Source of the DNA: Alteromonas_E sp965248545
Lineage (GTDB): Bacteria > Pseudomonadota > Gammaproteobacteria > Enterobacterales > Alteromonadaceae
NCBI GenBank assembly: GCA_965248545.1
Contig: OZ252110.1
Coordinates: 3,720,001 to 3,784,000 of the forward strand
DNA: 64,000 bases
Direction of reading: 5' to 3'
Part shown: in pieces, positions 1 to 9,040 of the stretch
How positions within the stretch are numbered: the stretch's first letter is position 1
Layout: each line of letters begins with the position of its first letter
The notes under the pieces: model-generated
Database searches by the model: none
What the model was told of the DNA's origin: nothing
The model's input: the letters and a program-made list of their open reading frames with translations, nothing else
Program-made: the position numbers and the translations under genes

Positions 1-861
1 ATTGACGCCAGCATGTCGCGCTTTAACGCTCAGTGCAGCACATTCTTGATATTGGGCCCATAATTTCGCGGATAACAATGCTGATACTTGTTTGGCGCGT
101 TGCGCGATGTGTAATTGCGACCAGGTTAACACCTGCTCTAACTCATCTTGCCACTGCTGAGCCTCCGTTTGAGGATCCGATGCTTTATTCTTGAGCGCAT
201 CGAGTGTGGCATTAAACGCCGCATGACCTTTCGCGTTCTCATTCGACAAGAATTCCAGGACTTTCATTGGCGCATTTGAATAAGCCGCTAGCAGATCCGC
301 GTCGATTGTTTCGACACTCGTGTGGTCCTGCATTTTGTTCCGTAGCCATTCGATGCTCATCTCGGGCTGCGGAGCTGACAAGGCATGTTTTTCACAGCGA
401 CTTAAGATTGTCGGCAGCAAACGACTAGCGTGATCAGTAACCAAAAGAATGTAAGTCGATTCGGTTGGCTCTTCGAGCGTTTTGAGCAGCGCATTAGCCG
501 CTGACTCGCTCATCAAGTGCGCAGAGGCAATGATCAACACTTTGTTGTGGTTAAGCTGCGCTCTTGAATGTAAATTTTGAATAGCCTCTCGAATAGAGTC
601 GACGCTGATCTGGGTTTTCTCGGTGGTCACATACTGAAAGTCAGGATGACTGCCTGCGGCAAACAGCTGGCAGGACTGGCAAACACCACACGCATCTCCG
701 CCAGCGTGTAGATCTTTGCACAACGCAACCCGTGCGATGTCGTTCGCGGCTTCATGCTTACCGATACCTTTTGGTCCAGACAGCAACAATGCGTGGTGTA
801 AGCGCTTTTCACTCACACGAGTCGACAGAGCAGCGATGAATGATTCAAACCAAGGTAGCAT
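1..861 (-). CDS. holB: DNA polymerase III subunit delta' (partial, C-terminus off the left edge)
   Basis: This is the clamp-loader delta' subunit, which helps load the beta sliding clamp onto DNA. The frame is open for 287 codons from an ATG at 861 and runs off the window. A P-loop-like GPKGIGKHE lies near residue 30, a four-cysteine zinc cluster (C-x8-C-x2-C-x2-C) near residues 48-62, and a sensor-type LPTILSRCE follows. The family is usually about 330 residues, so some 40-50 residues are missing. The ATG overlaps the tmk stop by one base (TAATG), which suggests translational coupling. The order tmk-holB at the end of the fab block is conserved in gammaproteobacteria. Confidence 0.93.
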   Translation of the reverse strand, partial: MLPWFESFIAALSTRVSEKRLHHALLLSGPKGIGKHEAANDIARVALCKDLHAGGDACGVCQSCQLFAAGSHPDFQYVTTEKTQISVDSIREAIQNLHSRAQLNHNKVLIIASAHLMSESAANALLKTLEEPTESTYILLVTDHASRLLPTILSRCEKHALSAPQPEMSIEWLRNKMQDHTSVETIDADLLAAYSNAPMKVLEFLSNENAKGHAAFNATLDALKNKASDPQTEAQQWQDELEQVLTWSQLHIAQRAKQVSALLSAKLWAQYQECAALSVKARHAGVN

Positions 862-1484
862 TATTGACCTACAAACTCGTTCAATACCGACAACACTGAT
901 TCCCGCACGTCATCCATGTTTTGCATCGCGTTAATGGTGACGATGGATACATCGCGTTCAGCCTCGGCAAGATAAGTGGCGCGTGCACGCTCGAAGAAAT
1001 CGATGCCCGACAGCTCTATTCGGTCTAGTTCGCCCCTGCCTCTTGCGCGCTCAAGCCCAATGCTCGGCTCTACATCTAGGTATAGCGTTAAGTCGGGTTT
1101 AAAGCCTTTTAATGTGATTTCGCGAATGCTGTCCATGAGTCTTCGGTCAACGCCTCTACCGCCGCCCTGATATGCCAGCGAGGATAGATCATGACGGTCG
1201 CCAATGACCCAGCGACCCGAAGACAACGCCGGCTGGATCACATTTTCGATCAATTGCGAACGAGCGGCGTACATCAGCATCAATTCGGTTTCGGTTGTCA
1301 CCGCTTCTTCCCATGGCTGTTTTACGCATTCTCGCAAGGCTTCAGCCAAAGGCGTTCCTCCGGGCTCTCGTGTAGTTGTGACCAATATGTCGCGTGATTC
1401 TAAGAAATTCACCACGTGAGCGATCACCGAGCTTTTACCCGCGCCTTCAAGCCCTTCTACTACAATAAACTTTCCAATACTCAA
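861..1484 (-). CDS. tmk: Thymidylate kinase
   Basis: The enzyme phosphorylates dTMP to dTDP in the cytoplasm. The 207-residue protein begins with the P-loop GLEGAGKSS. It also has the TREPGGTP motif, the DRH motif in GDRHDLSSLAYQGGG, and an arginine-rich lid (RARGRGELDR). The start appears to be TTG: the residues before the P-loop match the usual length of the family and no ATG or GTG lies nearby in frame. It begins four bases after the mltG stop and its own stop overlaps the holB ATG, so it sits inside a tight operon. Confidence 0.95.
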   Translation of the reverse strand: MSIGKFIVVEGLEGAGKSSVIAHVVNFLESRDILVTTTREPGGTPLAEALRECVKQPWEEAVTTETELMLMYAARSQLIENVIQPALSSGRWVIGDRHDLSSLAYQGGGRGVDRRLMDSIREITLKGFKPDLTLYLDVEPSIGLERARGRGELDRIELSGIDFFERARATYLAEAERDVSIVTINAMQNMDDVRESVLSVLNEFVGQ

Positions 1485-1488
1485 TGAA

Positions 1489-2505
1489 TCAAAGCCCTTG
1501 ATCGATACCTAGCTGGTATTGTCGCACAGCTCGATTATGTTGTTCGAGTGTTGCGGAAAAAAAATGCGTGCCATCGCCTTTGGCGACGAAAAACAAATCA
1601 TCCGTTATTTTGGGGTTAAAAGCAGCGATGAGCGCCGCCTTACTGGGCATTGCAATCGGTGTCGGCGGTAAGCCCTTAATCACATAGGTGTTATACGGCG
1701 TTGGCGTGCGCAAGTGTTTACGCGTTAAATTACCATCGAACTCAGCGCCGATGCCGTAGATGACGGTTGGGTCTGTTTGCAAGCGCATCCCTCTTTCAAG
1801 GCGATTAACAAAAACACCTGCAATGTGGCTGCGTTCATACGCAACGCCAGTTTCTTTTTCGATAATTGACGCCAATATGAGCGCTTCATAGGCTGTTTTG
1901 AAGGGTAGATCGAATGCTCGCGCGTTCCATAAGTCCGTCAGTAGACTCTGCATAGCCGCATGCGATCGCTCGATAATCTGCAGTACTGAGCTGTTTGCCG
2001 TATAGGCATAGGTATCAGGTAATAGCCAACCTTCAATACTTTCACCCTCGAGCCCGTTTGCTTGAACCCATTCGAGTAGTTGAGTTGGCTCCAATGGCTC
2101 ACTTAAAAACGCTTGCGCATTGAGCTGTTCTAACCACTGTTGGTAAGTTAATCCTTCTACCAGTGTGACAGAAAACTGTTTCTCTTCGCCGCGATTGAGC
2201 GTTTGTAACAGACTATCCAAGCGTTGTTGTGGCGTTATTTCGTAGGTACCAGCCTTAATGTTGGCCAGTTGCCGATTGAAACGCAGTGCCAACTTGAGCA
2301 AAACACTATTGGTATAGATCCCCTGCTGTTCAAACTGATTTAACAAGTGATGCAAGGTCATGCCGTTATCGACGGTGATCACTAGCGGCTCATCGATTAC
2401 CGCTGTTTGATACAGGGATTGGCGCGAGCCATATGCTAACGCAACGACGGCGACACAGCCAATAACAGCGCAACTAATGAGGATCGTTAACCATCGTTTC
2501 AGCAT
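1489..2505 (-). CDS. mltG: Endolytic murein transglycosylase MltG
   Basis: MltG cleaves nascent peptidoglycan strands in the periplasm while anchored in the inner membrane, and it sets glycan chain length. I chose the ATG at 2505 (MLKRWLTI), which lies four bases after the pabC stop; the open frame extends 13 codons further upstream into pabC, but that stretch is not hydrophobic. A single membrane segment spans about residues 3-25. A LysM-like domain precedes the YceG catalytic domain, whose IIEKETG motif (about residues 214-220) carries the catalytic glutamate. At 338 residues it matches the family. Confidence 0.95.
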   Translation of the reverse strand: MLKRWLTILISCAVIGCVAVVALAYGSRQSLYQTAVIDEPLVITVDNGMTLHHLLNQFEQQGIYTNSVLLKLALRFNRQLANIKAGTYEITPQQRLDSLLQTLNRGEEKQFSVTLVEGLTYQQWLEQLNAQAFLSEPLEPTQLLEWVQANGLEGESIEGWLLPDTYAYTANSSVLQIIERSHAAMQSLLTDLWNARAFDLPFKTAYEALILASIIEKETGVAYERSHIAGVFVNRLERGMRLQTDPTVIYGIGAEFDGNLTRKHLRTPTPYNTYVIKGLPPTPIAMPSKAALIAAFNPKITDDLFFVAKGDGTHFFSATLEQHNRAVRQYQLGIDQGL

Positions 2506-2509
2506 AGTA

Positions 2510-3403
2510 TTATTGTGTAAGCCCAAGTTGGTTTTGCAGTGCAATAACTGGCGTATCAGCTATTGCAATTGTTTGCCCTTTTACTCGCAGTTCCGTCACC
2601 GGCACTACCTGCATTAGGCTGTTACAAATAAACAGCGCTTTAGCAGCGAGCAAGTCTTCAATTCTACACGGTTTCTCAGTCACCTTTTGGCCACTTGCCG
2701 TTATGTGGTCGATGATATGCTGACGGAACACACCGGCTATACCACACTGGTCTAATACGGGTGTACACCATGTTGAAGATTCATTCATCCAAAAAAAGTT
2801 AGCTGCAGACGCTTCAATGAGATTATCTTGATAATCCGCTACCAAGACATCGTCACAATCGCGTGCTTGTAAATCTTGCTTCACCATCACCTGCTCTAGG
2901 CGATTAAGATGCTTCAGGCCCGCCAACAAGGGTTGATGCGCCAGTTTAACATTGGATATTTCGACGCTGATCCCTTCTTTACGTTGGTGCTGGTACTGCG
3001 GGGGATAATGATGAGTTGTGATAATAACCTGAGTCGGGCCACAACCGTGCGCTGCGTATCCTCTGCCCCCGTCTCCGCGCGCAATGAGCACTTTAATTAC
3101 AAAATCAGGCTCTGGATGTTGTTCACAACAAGCAGCAAGAATGAACTGTAATGCAGTGCCTAAGTCGGCGTACTGCGCTGGATTAGCATTCAGATGCTGG
3201 CTATCCAATCCACTTGGCAAGATTAAGTGAATATCAGTTAGATCAACGCGCAGTGACTTTGCGTTGGCAATCAGGCGTTGACTATGCAGTGGGAAAAGTT
3301 GAAGTTGGCGTGCAATGACGGCAATGGTCGTAAAAAAACCATCGCCATAATTGAGCGCTCGACTCGCAGTAGATATGTCACACGTTGAAAAAGTGACCGC
3401 CAT
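2510..3403 (-). CDS. pabC: Aminodeoxychorismate lyase (PLP enzyme)
   Basis: PabC converts 4-amino-4-deoxychorismate to p-aminobenzoate and pyruvate for folate synthesis. The 297-residue protein has the fold-type IV PLP layout. The likely Schiff-base lysine is K164 in GLKHLNRLEQ, and a GRGYAAHG loop lies near residue 114. It starts at ATG 3403, 33 bases after the fabF stop, and ends four bases before mltG. Its place between fabF and mltG matches the enterobacterial and pseudomonad order. Branched-chain aminotransferase-like relatives share the fold, but context makes PabC much more likely. Confidence 0.92.
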   Translation of the reverse strand: MAVTFSTCDISTASRALNYGDGFFTTIAVIARQLQLFPLHSQRLIANAKSLRVDLTDIHLILPSGLDSQHLNANPAQYADLGTALQFILAACCEQHPEPDFVIKVLIARGDGGRGYAAHGCGPTQVIITTHHYPPQYQHQRKEGISVEISNVKLAHQPLLAGLKHLNRLEQVMVKQDLQARDCDDVLVADYQDNLIEASAANFFWMNESSTWCTPVLDQCGIAGVFRQHIIDHITASGQKVTEKPCRIEDLLAAKALFICNSLMQVVPVTELRVKGQTIAIADTPVIALQNQLGLTQ

Positions 3404-3436
3404 ATTTACTCACTCATCGAGCTAACGAACAAATGT

Positions 3437-4678
3437 TTAGGCACTCCAGCGTTTAAACACCAGTGAACCGTTTGTGCCGCCAAACCCAAATGAGTTGCAT
3501 AAGGCGTATTCTTCTTCAAACGGTTTTGACGCATTCGCGACAAGATCCATATCACATTCTTCATCTGGGTCGTTTAAATTGATCGTCGGCGGTGCAACTT
3601 TGTCTCTGAGCGCAAGCAAGGTGAAAATCGCTTCAACCGAACCTGCAGCGCCAAGAAGGTGGCCAATCATCGACTTAGTTGAACTGACTTTGACTGAGCT
3701 TTGCTGGCCAAATACGGATTTAACCGCGCGCAACTCGGCAACGTCACCGGCTGGCGTAGATGTTCCATGCGCATTCACGTAGCCAATACTCGCTGGATCC
3801 AGCTGTGCATCGTTAATCGCATTCTGCATAGAAGCTGCCGCGCCTTCACCGTTTTCTGGCGGTGACGTCATATGGTGAGCATCACCGCTCATCCCAAATC
3901 CGACAAGCTCGCCATAAATCTTCGCACCTCTGGCTTGAGCATGTTCTAACGACTCAAGCACAACAACGCCTGCGCCCTCACCCATAACAAAACCATCGCG
4001 GCCTTTGTCCCAAGGACGGCTGGCAGTTTGTGGGTCGTCGTTTCGGCTACTTAACGCTCGTGCGGCAGCAAATCCAGCCATGCCAAGCGGTGTAATTGAT
4101 GCCTCGGCACCGCCGGCAACCATCACATCCGCATCGTGATAAGCGATTGTTCTTGCAGCAATGCCGATATTGTGAACGCCTGTAGTACAAGCCGTTACAA
4201 CGTTCAGATTAGGTCCTTTGAGTCCTTCCATGATGGACAAAAAGCCGGAAATCATATTGGTGATCGTCGAAGGCACAAAGAATGGTGAGACGCGCTTAGG
4301 GCCACTGTCTACCAGCTTAGTATGATTCTCTTCGATCATTTGTAAGCCACCGATCCCCGAGCCGATCGCAACACCTATGCGGTGAGCGTTAGTCTCATCA
4401 ACGGTTAGTTCGGCATCCGCAATCGATTGCTTGGCCGCCGCAATTCCCAGTTGGATGAAACGATCCATCTTTTTCACGTCCTTGCGAGGGATATACTCTG
4501 TTGGATCAAAGTCTTTGACTTCGCCAGCGAATCGTGTGGATAAAAATTCTGGATCAAAATGCGTGATAGGGCCGATTCCGCTCTGCCCTTGTAAGATTGC
4601 ATTCCAAGTTTCGTCAACGGTATTGCCAAGCGGTGAAAGCATGCCGATACCGGTAACAACAACGCGCCGTTTGGTCAC
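3437..4678 (-). CDS. fabF: 3-oxoacyl-ACP synthase II (KAS II)
   Basis: FabF condenses acyl-ACP with malonyl-ACP during fatty-acid elongation and controls the C16:1 to C18:1 step. The Cys-His-His triad is visible: Cys in TACTTGVHN, His in NAHGTSTPAGD and His in KSMIGHLLGAAG. I place the start at GTG 4678 (VTKRRVVVTG), preceded by GGGGG at a suitable distance. This gives 413 residues, the usual family length. An in-frame TTG at 4696 is open but lacks a ribosome binding site. A terminator-like hairpin separates it from acpP. Confidence 0.96.
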   Translation of the reverse strand: MTKRRVVVTGIGMLSPLGNTVDETWNAILQGQSGIGPITHFDPEFLSTRFAGEVKDFDPTEYIPRKDVKKMDRFIQLGIAAAKQSIADAELTVDETNAHRIGVAIGSGIGGLQMIEENHTKLVDSGPKRVSPFFVPSTITNMISGFLSIMEGLKGPNLNVVTACTTGVHNIGIAARTIAYHDADVMVAGGAEASITPLGMAGFAAARALSSRNDDPQTASRPWDKGRDGFVMGEGAGVVVLESLEHAQARGAKIYGELVGFGMSGDAHHMTSPPENGEGAAASMQNAINDAQLDPASIGYVNAHGTSTPAGDVAELRAVKSVFGQQSSVKVSSTKSMIGHLLGAAGSVEAIFTLLALRDKVAPPTINLNDPDEECDMDLVANASKPFEEEYALCNSFGFGGTNGSLVFKRWSA

Positions 4679-4714
4679 TTTGCCCCCGATATACAAAAAT
4701 ATTTGAATATAAAA

Positions 4715-4741
4715 ATTGAAAACGGCTCTTGAAGAGCCGTT
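4715..4741 (-). terminator. Hairpin between acpP and fabF (terminator or attenuator)
   Basis: A perfect 9-bp stem (4721-4729 with 4733-4741) has a 3-base loop. On the minus strand it is followed by TTTTCAATTTTT, so transcripts from acpP could end here or be attenuated before fabF. This fits the need for far more ACP than FabF, and a comparable arrangement is known in E. coli. Confidence 0.75.
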
Positions 4742-4754
4742 CTAGAGATTTCGA

Positions 4755-4994
4755 TTATGCGTCTTTGTTCGCGTTGATGTAATCGATAGCAGATTGAACT
4801 GTTGTGATTTTCTCTGCTTCTTCATCAGGAATTTCAGTGTCGAACTCTTCTTCTAACGCCATAACCAATTCAACTGTATCAAGTGAATCAGCGCCTAAGT
4901 CGTCAACAAAAGAGGCTTCAGATTTTACTTCTTCTTCTTTTACGCCAAGTTGTTCAACAATGATTTTCTTAACGCGTTCTTCGATGTTACTCAT
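4755..4994 (-). CDS. acpP: Acyl carrier protein
   Basis: ACP carries growing acyl chains on a 4'-phosphopantetheine arm. The 79-residue acidic protein has the canonical phosphopantetheine site at the Ser of GADSLD (about residue 37), followed by TVELVMALEEEFD. ATG is at 4994. A 172-base gap separates it from fabG and contains two overlapping sigma70-like promoters, and a hairpin follows the gene, so it is probably transcribed both within the fab operon and alone. Confidence 0.98.
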   Translation of the reverse strand: MSNIEERVKKIIVEQLGVKEEEVKSEASFVDDLGADSLDTVELVMALEEEFDTEIPDEEAEKITTVQSAIDYINANKDA

Positions 4995-5037
4995 AATTCT
5001 AGATTTCCCTTAACGTCACTAGATAAAAATTGCGGCT

Positions 5038-5095
5038 AGTTTATTCAGCCTCTGATTCCCTTGCAAGTATCATTCGCTTGAAAGGTTGAGGTCAA
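5038..5095 (-). promoter_or_regulatory. Candidate acpP promoters in the fabG-acpP gap
   Basis: On the minus strand there are two overlapping sigma70-like arrangements. One is TTGCAA (5061-5066) with TAAACT (5038-5043), 17 bases apart. The other is TTGACC (5090-5095) with GATACT (5066-5071), 18 bases apart. Either would give a short acpP leader. An internal acpP promoter is known in other gammaproteobacteria; here it is read from sequence only. Confidence 0.5.
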
Positions 5096-5166
5096 ACCAG
5101 CTAGCCCCGAAAGTGTATCAACAAATTCTTAACAATCAAGCCGACTAAACGAATAAATCGTCCGGC

Positions 5167-5901
5167 TTATTGCATAAACATGCCACCATTGACATGCAGT
5201 GTTTCGCCGGTGATATATGCTGCTGCATCACTGGCGAGGAAATTGACCGCTGCGGCCACTTCTTCAGGGGCCCCAAGACGATTAGCCGGTACATCTTTAA
5301 AAATGGCTTCTTTTTGTTCGTCGGTTAGCGCTTTAGTCATATCGGTATCGATAAAACCAGGTGCCACAACATTCACGGTTATGCCACGGCTAGCGACTTC
5401 ACGTGCCATGGATTTACTAAAGCCAATAACACCGGCTTTCGCAGCAGCATAGTTGGCTTGCCCTGCATTTCCAGCACTGCCAACCACCGAACCAATGGTA
5501 ATGATTCGACCATTGCGCTTTTTCATCATGCCGCGCAATACAGCTTTTGATAGCGTAAAGATAGCGCTCAAATTAGTATTGATAATGTCGTCCCACTCAT
5601 CGTCCTTCATTCGCATAAGGAGATTGTCGCGTGTGATACCGGCATTATTTACCAATACATCAACACCACCATGATTATCATTGATCTGCTTAATAACGTC
5701 CGATACTGCATCGCTATCCGTCACGTTAAGCGCTAAGCCAGTGCCATTATCACCCAGGTATTCGCTTATCGCGTTGGCACCGTTATCAGTTGTAGCCGTA
5801 CCGACCACATAAAAGCCTGCCGCCGCAAGCGCTTCGGCTATCGCTTTGCCGATTCCTCGACTCGCACCTGTTACGAGTGCTGTTTTGCTGTGTTGTTCCA
5901 T
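5167..5901 (-). CDS. fabG: 3-oxoacyl-ACP reductase
   Basis: FabG reduces 3-oxoacyl-ACP to (R)-3-hydroxyacyl-ACP with NADPH. The 244-residue short-chain dehydrogenase has the cofactor motif TGASRGIGKA near residue 12, NNAG near residue 88, and the catalytic Ser-Tyr-Lys set in IGSVVGSAGN and YAAAKAG. The C-terminal GETLHVNGGMFM is typical. It starts at ATG 5901, 11 bases after the fabD stop, in the order fabH-fabD-fabG-acpP. Confidence 0.97.
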   Translation of the reverse strand: MEQHSKTALVTGASRGIGKAIAEALAAAGFYVVGTATTDNGANAISEYLGDNGTGLALNVTDSDAVSDVIKQINDNHGGVDVLVNNAGITRDNLLMRMKDDEWDDIINTNLSAIFTLSKAVLRGMMKKRNGRIITIGSVVGSAGNAGQANYAAAKAGVIGFSKSMAREVASRGITVNVVAPGFIDTDMTKALTDEQKEAIFKDVPANRLGAPEEVAAAVNFLASDAAAYITGETLHVNGGMFMQ

Positions 5902-5912
5902 AATATTCTCAA

Positions 5913-6836
5913 TTAATCGTTACTAAAATGGCTCGGCTCATTCATGGGCGAGGCCGTTAGCGATTTATCAATCCGTTTAGCCAGTCCGGTCAATACTTTG
6001 CCCGGGCCCACTTCATACAATTGCGTAACGCCTTGGCTGGCCAAGTACTGGACACTCTCAGTCCAGCGTACAGGGCAATACAATTGACGTACTAGCGCAT
6101 CTTTGATGTTCTGAGGGTCTGATTCAGCGGCTACATCAACATTGTTGACCACAGGAATGACTGGCGCCGAAACACTTACGCTTTCTAATAATTCAGCCAA
6201 TTGCTCAGCGGCAGGTTTCATCAAATCACAGTGCGATGGAACGCTCACTGCCAATGGTAATGCGCGCTTAGCACCTTTATCTTTGCAGGCTGCGGCTGCA
6301 AGTTCGGCTGCTTTTGTAGCACCCGCGATGACGACCTGACCTGGTGAGTTGTAGTTCACTGGTGCTACGACCAATCCGGTGTCCTCTCGGACGGCATTAC
6401 AGCAGTTCAGAATCTCAGCGTCATCCAACCCGATGATAGCGTACATTGCGCCCTCACCCGCTGGTACTGCTTGTTGCATAAAACGCCCGCGTGCCTCAAC
6501 TAAGGTGACGGCATCTTCAAGTGTTAACGCTTCGGCACACACTAGTGCAGAATATTCGCCAAGACTGTGACCGGCTAAAAAACCCACTTCCGGCAACACA
6601 TTCTGTGCCACACGCCATAGGGCGACACTCGACGTTAACAACGCAGGCTGGGTAACGTGCGTCTGATTTAACGTTTCTTGTGGATCGTTTTGAACCACGT
6701 CCCACAAGTCGTAACCGAGTTGCTCTGACGCTTGTGAAAAGGTTTGTTGAATTTGTGGGAAAGTCGCTGCCATATCTGACAACATTCCCACGCTTTGTGA
6801 CCCTTGACCGGGAAACACACATGAAATCACTGACAT
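5913..6836 (-). CDS. fabD: Malonyl-CoA:ACP transacylase
   Basis: FabD loads malonyl groups onto ACP. The 307-residue protein starts VFPGQGSQ, has the nucleophile elbow GHSLGEYSAL (Ser near residue 91) and the conserved VPSHCDLM with the catalytic His. ATG is at 6836, 14 bases beyond the fabH stop. The C-terminal 20 residues are polar and probably flexible. Nothing unusual. Confidence 0.97.
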   Translation of the reverse strand: MSVISCVFPGQGSQSVGMLSDMAATFPQIQQTFSQASEQLGYDLWDVVQNDPQETLNQTHVTQPALLTSSVALWRVAQNVLPEVGFLAGHSLGEYSALVCAEALTLEDAVTLVEARGRFMQQAVPAGEGAMYAIIGLDDAEILNCCNAVREDTGLVVAPVNYNSPGQVVIAGATKAAELAAAACKDKGAKRALPLAVSVPSHCDLMKPAAEQLAELLESVSVSAPVIPVVNNVDVAAESDPQNIKDALVRQLYCPVRWTESVQYLASQGVTQLYEVGPGKVLTGLAKRIDKSLTASPMNEPSHFSND

Positions 6837-6850
6837 TTATCTATCCAATC

Positions 6851-7810
6851 TTAATATTGAACTAATGCAGAAGCCCAAGCGAACCCGCCGCCGAAGGCTT
6901 CTAACAGTAAATTTTGACCGCGTTTGATTCGTCCATCTCTGATTGCCGTATCCAGTGCTGTTGGCACCGTCGCAGCTGATGTGTTGCCGTATTTCTCGAG
7001 TGTAAGTACGACTTGATCCAAACTCATATCGAGTTTTCTCGCAGTGGCTTTGATGATCCTGAAATTGGCTTGGTGAGGAACTAACCAGTCTAAATCAGAC
7101 TTTTGCATATTGTTAGCAGCAAGCGTTTGTTCGACCACTTCACTGAGTTTGGTCACTGCAACTTTAAACACTTCGTTGCCTTTCATAACGCCCCAGTTGT
7201 CGTGCACTGATTGTTCGTCGCCGCGTGTGGGGTTACCTACATACAACAAATCTCCATAACTACCCGCCGCGTGAATGTGGGTTGAAAGGATCCCTGGCGT
7301 TTCACTCGCTTCAATAATAGTGGCACCCGCTGCATCACCGAATAAGATGACCATGCTGCGATCCGCAGGGTCAACCAAGCGGCTCAAACAATCTGTACCG
7401 ATTACCAAGATGCGTTTGGCCATACCGGATTTTATATATTGGTCTGCCACGCTGAGGGCGTAGCAGTAACCTGCGCAGGCTGCCGCGACATCAAACGCGG
7501 GTATACCATCAAGATCGAGGATACGTTGAATTTCGCACGCCGTACTCGGCAAAGAATAGCGGCCGCTGGTCGTCGCGCAGACGATCATATCGATGCTTTT
7601 GGGGTCTATATCAGCGGCTTCAATAGCTTTTTTACTTGCTTCTGCGCCCATTGTGGCGGCTGTTTCGTCTGCCCCTATAATGCGGCGTTCTTTGATGCCT
7701 GTGCGGTCGGTTATCCATTCGTCAGATGTATCGACCATTAATTCTAAATCTGCGTTTGAACGAATTTCTTCAGGGTAGTAACTACCAGTGCCTATAAAGC
7801 GTGAATACAT
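6851..7810 (-). CDS. fabH: 3-oxoacyl-ACP synthase III (KAS III)
   Basis: FabH starts fatty-acid synthesis by condensing acetyl-CoA with malonyl-ACP. The 319-residue protein has the Cys-His-Asn set: Cys in AAACAGYCYAL, His in VPHQANFRI and Asn in KYGNTSAAT. DRTGIKERR near residue 35 is the CoA-binding arginine motif. It starts at ATG 7810, only two bases after the plsX stop, so the two are almost certainly co-transcribed. Confidence 0.97.
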   Translation of the reverse strand: MYSRFIGTGSYYPEEIRSNADLELMVDTSDEWITDRTGIKERRIIGADETAATMGAEASKKAIEAADIDPKSIDMIVCATTSGRYSLPSTACEIQRILDLDGIPAFDVAAACAGYCYALSVADQYIKSGMAKRILVIGTDCLSRLVDPADRSMVILFGDAAGATIIEASETPGILSTHIHAAGSYGDLLYVGNPTRGDEQSVHDNWGVMKGNEVFKVAVTKLSEVVEQTLAANNMQKSDLDWLVPHQANFRIIKATARKLDMSLDQVVLTLEKYGNTSAATVPTALDTAIRDGRIKRGQNLLLEAFGGGFAWASALVQY

Positions 7811-7812
7811 AT

Positions 7813-8838
7813 TTAATGCGGCTCCAACAATACCTGTTCGATTTTGGTTTTTATTCTTTCAGGAACTTGCATCTGCGCTTCATTAATAGCCTGTTCGATA
7901 GCATAAAAAAAGGCGTCTGCAGAGGCGTTCCCGTGGCTCTTTACCACAATGCCGCGCAATCCTAACAGACTCGCCCCATTATACTGGTCGGGGTTCACTC
8001 GATTATAAATGCTTTTCAATAGGGGTAATGCAATCTTTGCCAACAGCTGGGTGTACCAATTTTGCTGGGACATCCGCTTCACTTCATTGATGACCAACTT
8101 GGCCAAACCTTCACTGGATTTGAGGGCAACGTTGCCGGTAAATCCATCGGTCACAACAACATCGGCAACGTCAGTAAAGATGTCGTCACCCTCTACGTAA
8201 CCGATATAGTTTATTTCTGACGCATCTCTGAACAATTGGTCAGCGTATTTAATTTGTGCATTACCCTTGATGTCTTCTTCACCCACGTTGAGCAATGCAA
8301 CTCTTGGCTTATCGATTTTAGCGCATTGTTGCGCCAGGACAGTGCCCATAACCCCGTATTGAAACAAGGTTTCGGAATTACAATTCACATTTGCGCCAAG
8401 ATCTAACAAAAACACGCGGTGATGACTGGCGGTTGGCATCGCAGTCACCAATGCGGGTCGGTCTATACCCGGTAGTGTCTTCAATACGTAAAAGGCCATG
8501 GCCATTAAGGCGCCTGTATTGCCGGCACTCACACAAGCATCAGCTTGGCCAGACTCGACCAACTCTAAAATTCGGCGCATTGACGATTGCTTCTTCGTTC
8601 GCAGTGCACTGGTTGGCTTCTCATCCATTGCCACAACTTGCTCACAGTGTTCGACCGTAATGCGTTGCTTTTCTGATGCGTCAAGCGGTTCGATAGCCGT
8701 TTTAATTAGCGACTCATCACCACATAGGATGAAATGCGTATTGGGATGGGATTTCACTGCCCGCTGAGCAGCGGCCAGAATAACTGGGGGGCCATGATCG
8801 CCCCCCATAATATCTAACGCAATGGTTAGCTGTGCCAA
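7813..8838 (-). CDS. plsX: Phosphate acyltransferase PlsX
   Basis: PlsX makes acyl-phosphate from acyl-ACP for phospholipid synthesis. The 341-residue protein has the N-terminal ALDIMGGDHGP signature and the glycine-rich SAGNTGALMA and TDGFTGNVALK motifs. The start is TTG at 8838, with AGGA about nine bases upstream; the family alignment (M-x-x-LT-ALD-MGGD) supports it. It lies between rpmF and fabH, the standard position. One of several TTG/GTG starts in this cluster. Confidence 0.95.
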   Translation of the reverse strand: MAQLTIALDIMGGDHGPPVILAAAQRAVKSHPNTHFILCGDESLIKTAIEPLDASEKQRITVEHCEQVVAMDEKPTSALRTKKQSSMRRILELVESGQADACVSAGNTGALMAMAFYVLKTLPGIDRPALVTAMPTASHHRVFLLDLGANVNCNSETLFQYGVMGTVLAQQCAKIDKPRVALLNVGEEDIKGNAQIKYADQLFRDASEINYIGYVEGDDIFTDVADVVVTDGFTGNVALKSSEGLAKLVINEVKRMSQQNWYTQLLAKIALPLLKSIYNRVNPDQYNGASLLGLRGIVVKSHGNASADAFFYAIEQAINEAQMQVPERIKTKIEQVLLEPH

Positions 8839-8866
8839 GATTTTAATCCTGCTTTATGCAGTTATC

Positions 8867-9037
8867 TTATGCACCAACAACTTTTTTACCACGGTAGTAA
8901 CCGTCAGCGGTTACATGGTGGCGACGGTGAGTTTCACCAGATGTTGAATCGACAGACAAAGTCGCGCCTGTCAATGCATCATGTGAACGACGCATACCAC
9001 GCTTAGAACGTGTTTTACGATTTTGTTGTACTGCCAT
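8867..9037 (-). CDS. rpmF: Ribosomal protein L32 (bL32)
   Basis: This 56-residue basic protein is a component of the large ribosomal subunit. It starts MAVQQNRKTRSKRGMRRSHD at ATG 9037 with AGGAG upstream, and ends GYYRGKKVVGA. The lack of four zinc-binding cysteines makes it the C-minus form. It lies three bases after yceD and before plsX, an order shared with E. coli and Pseudomonas that links ribosome and membrane synthesis. Confidence 0.97.
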   Translation of the reverse strand: MAVQQNRKTRSKRGMRRSHDALTGATLSVDSTSGETHRRHHVTADGYYRGKKVVGA

Positions 9038-9040
9038 AAA

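Noticed and set aside
2506..2544. N-terminal extension of MltG into pabC
   Set aside because: The extra residues are polar and lie within the pabC coding end; the ATG at 2505 directly precedes the membrane segment.
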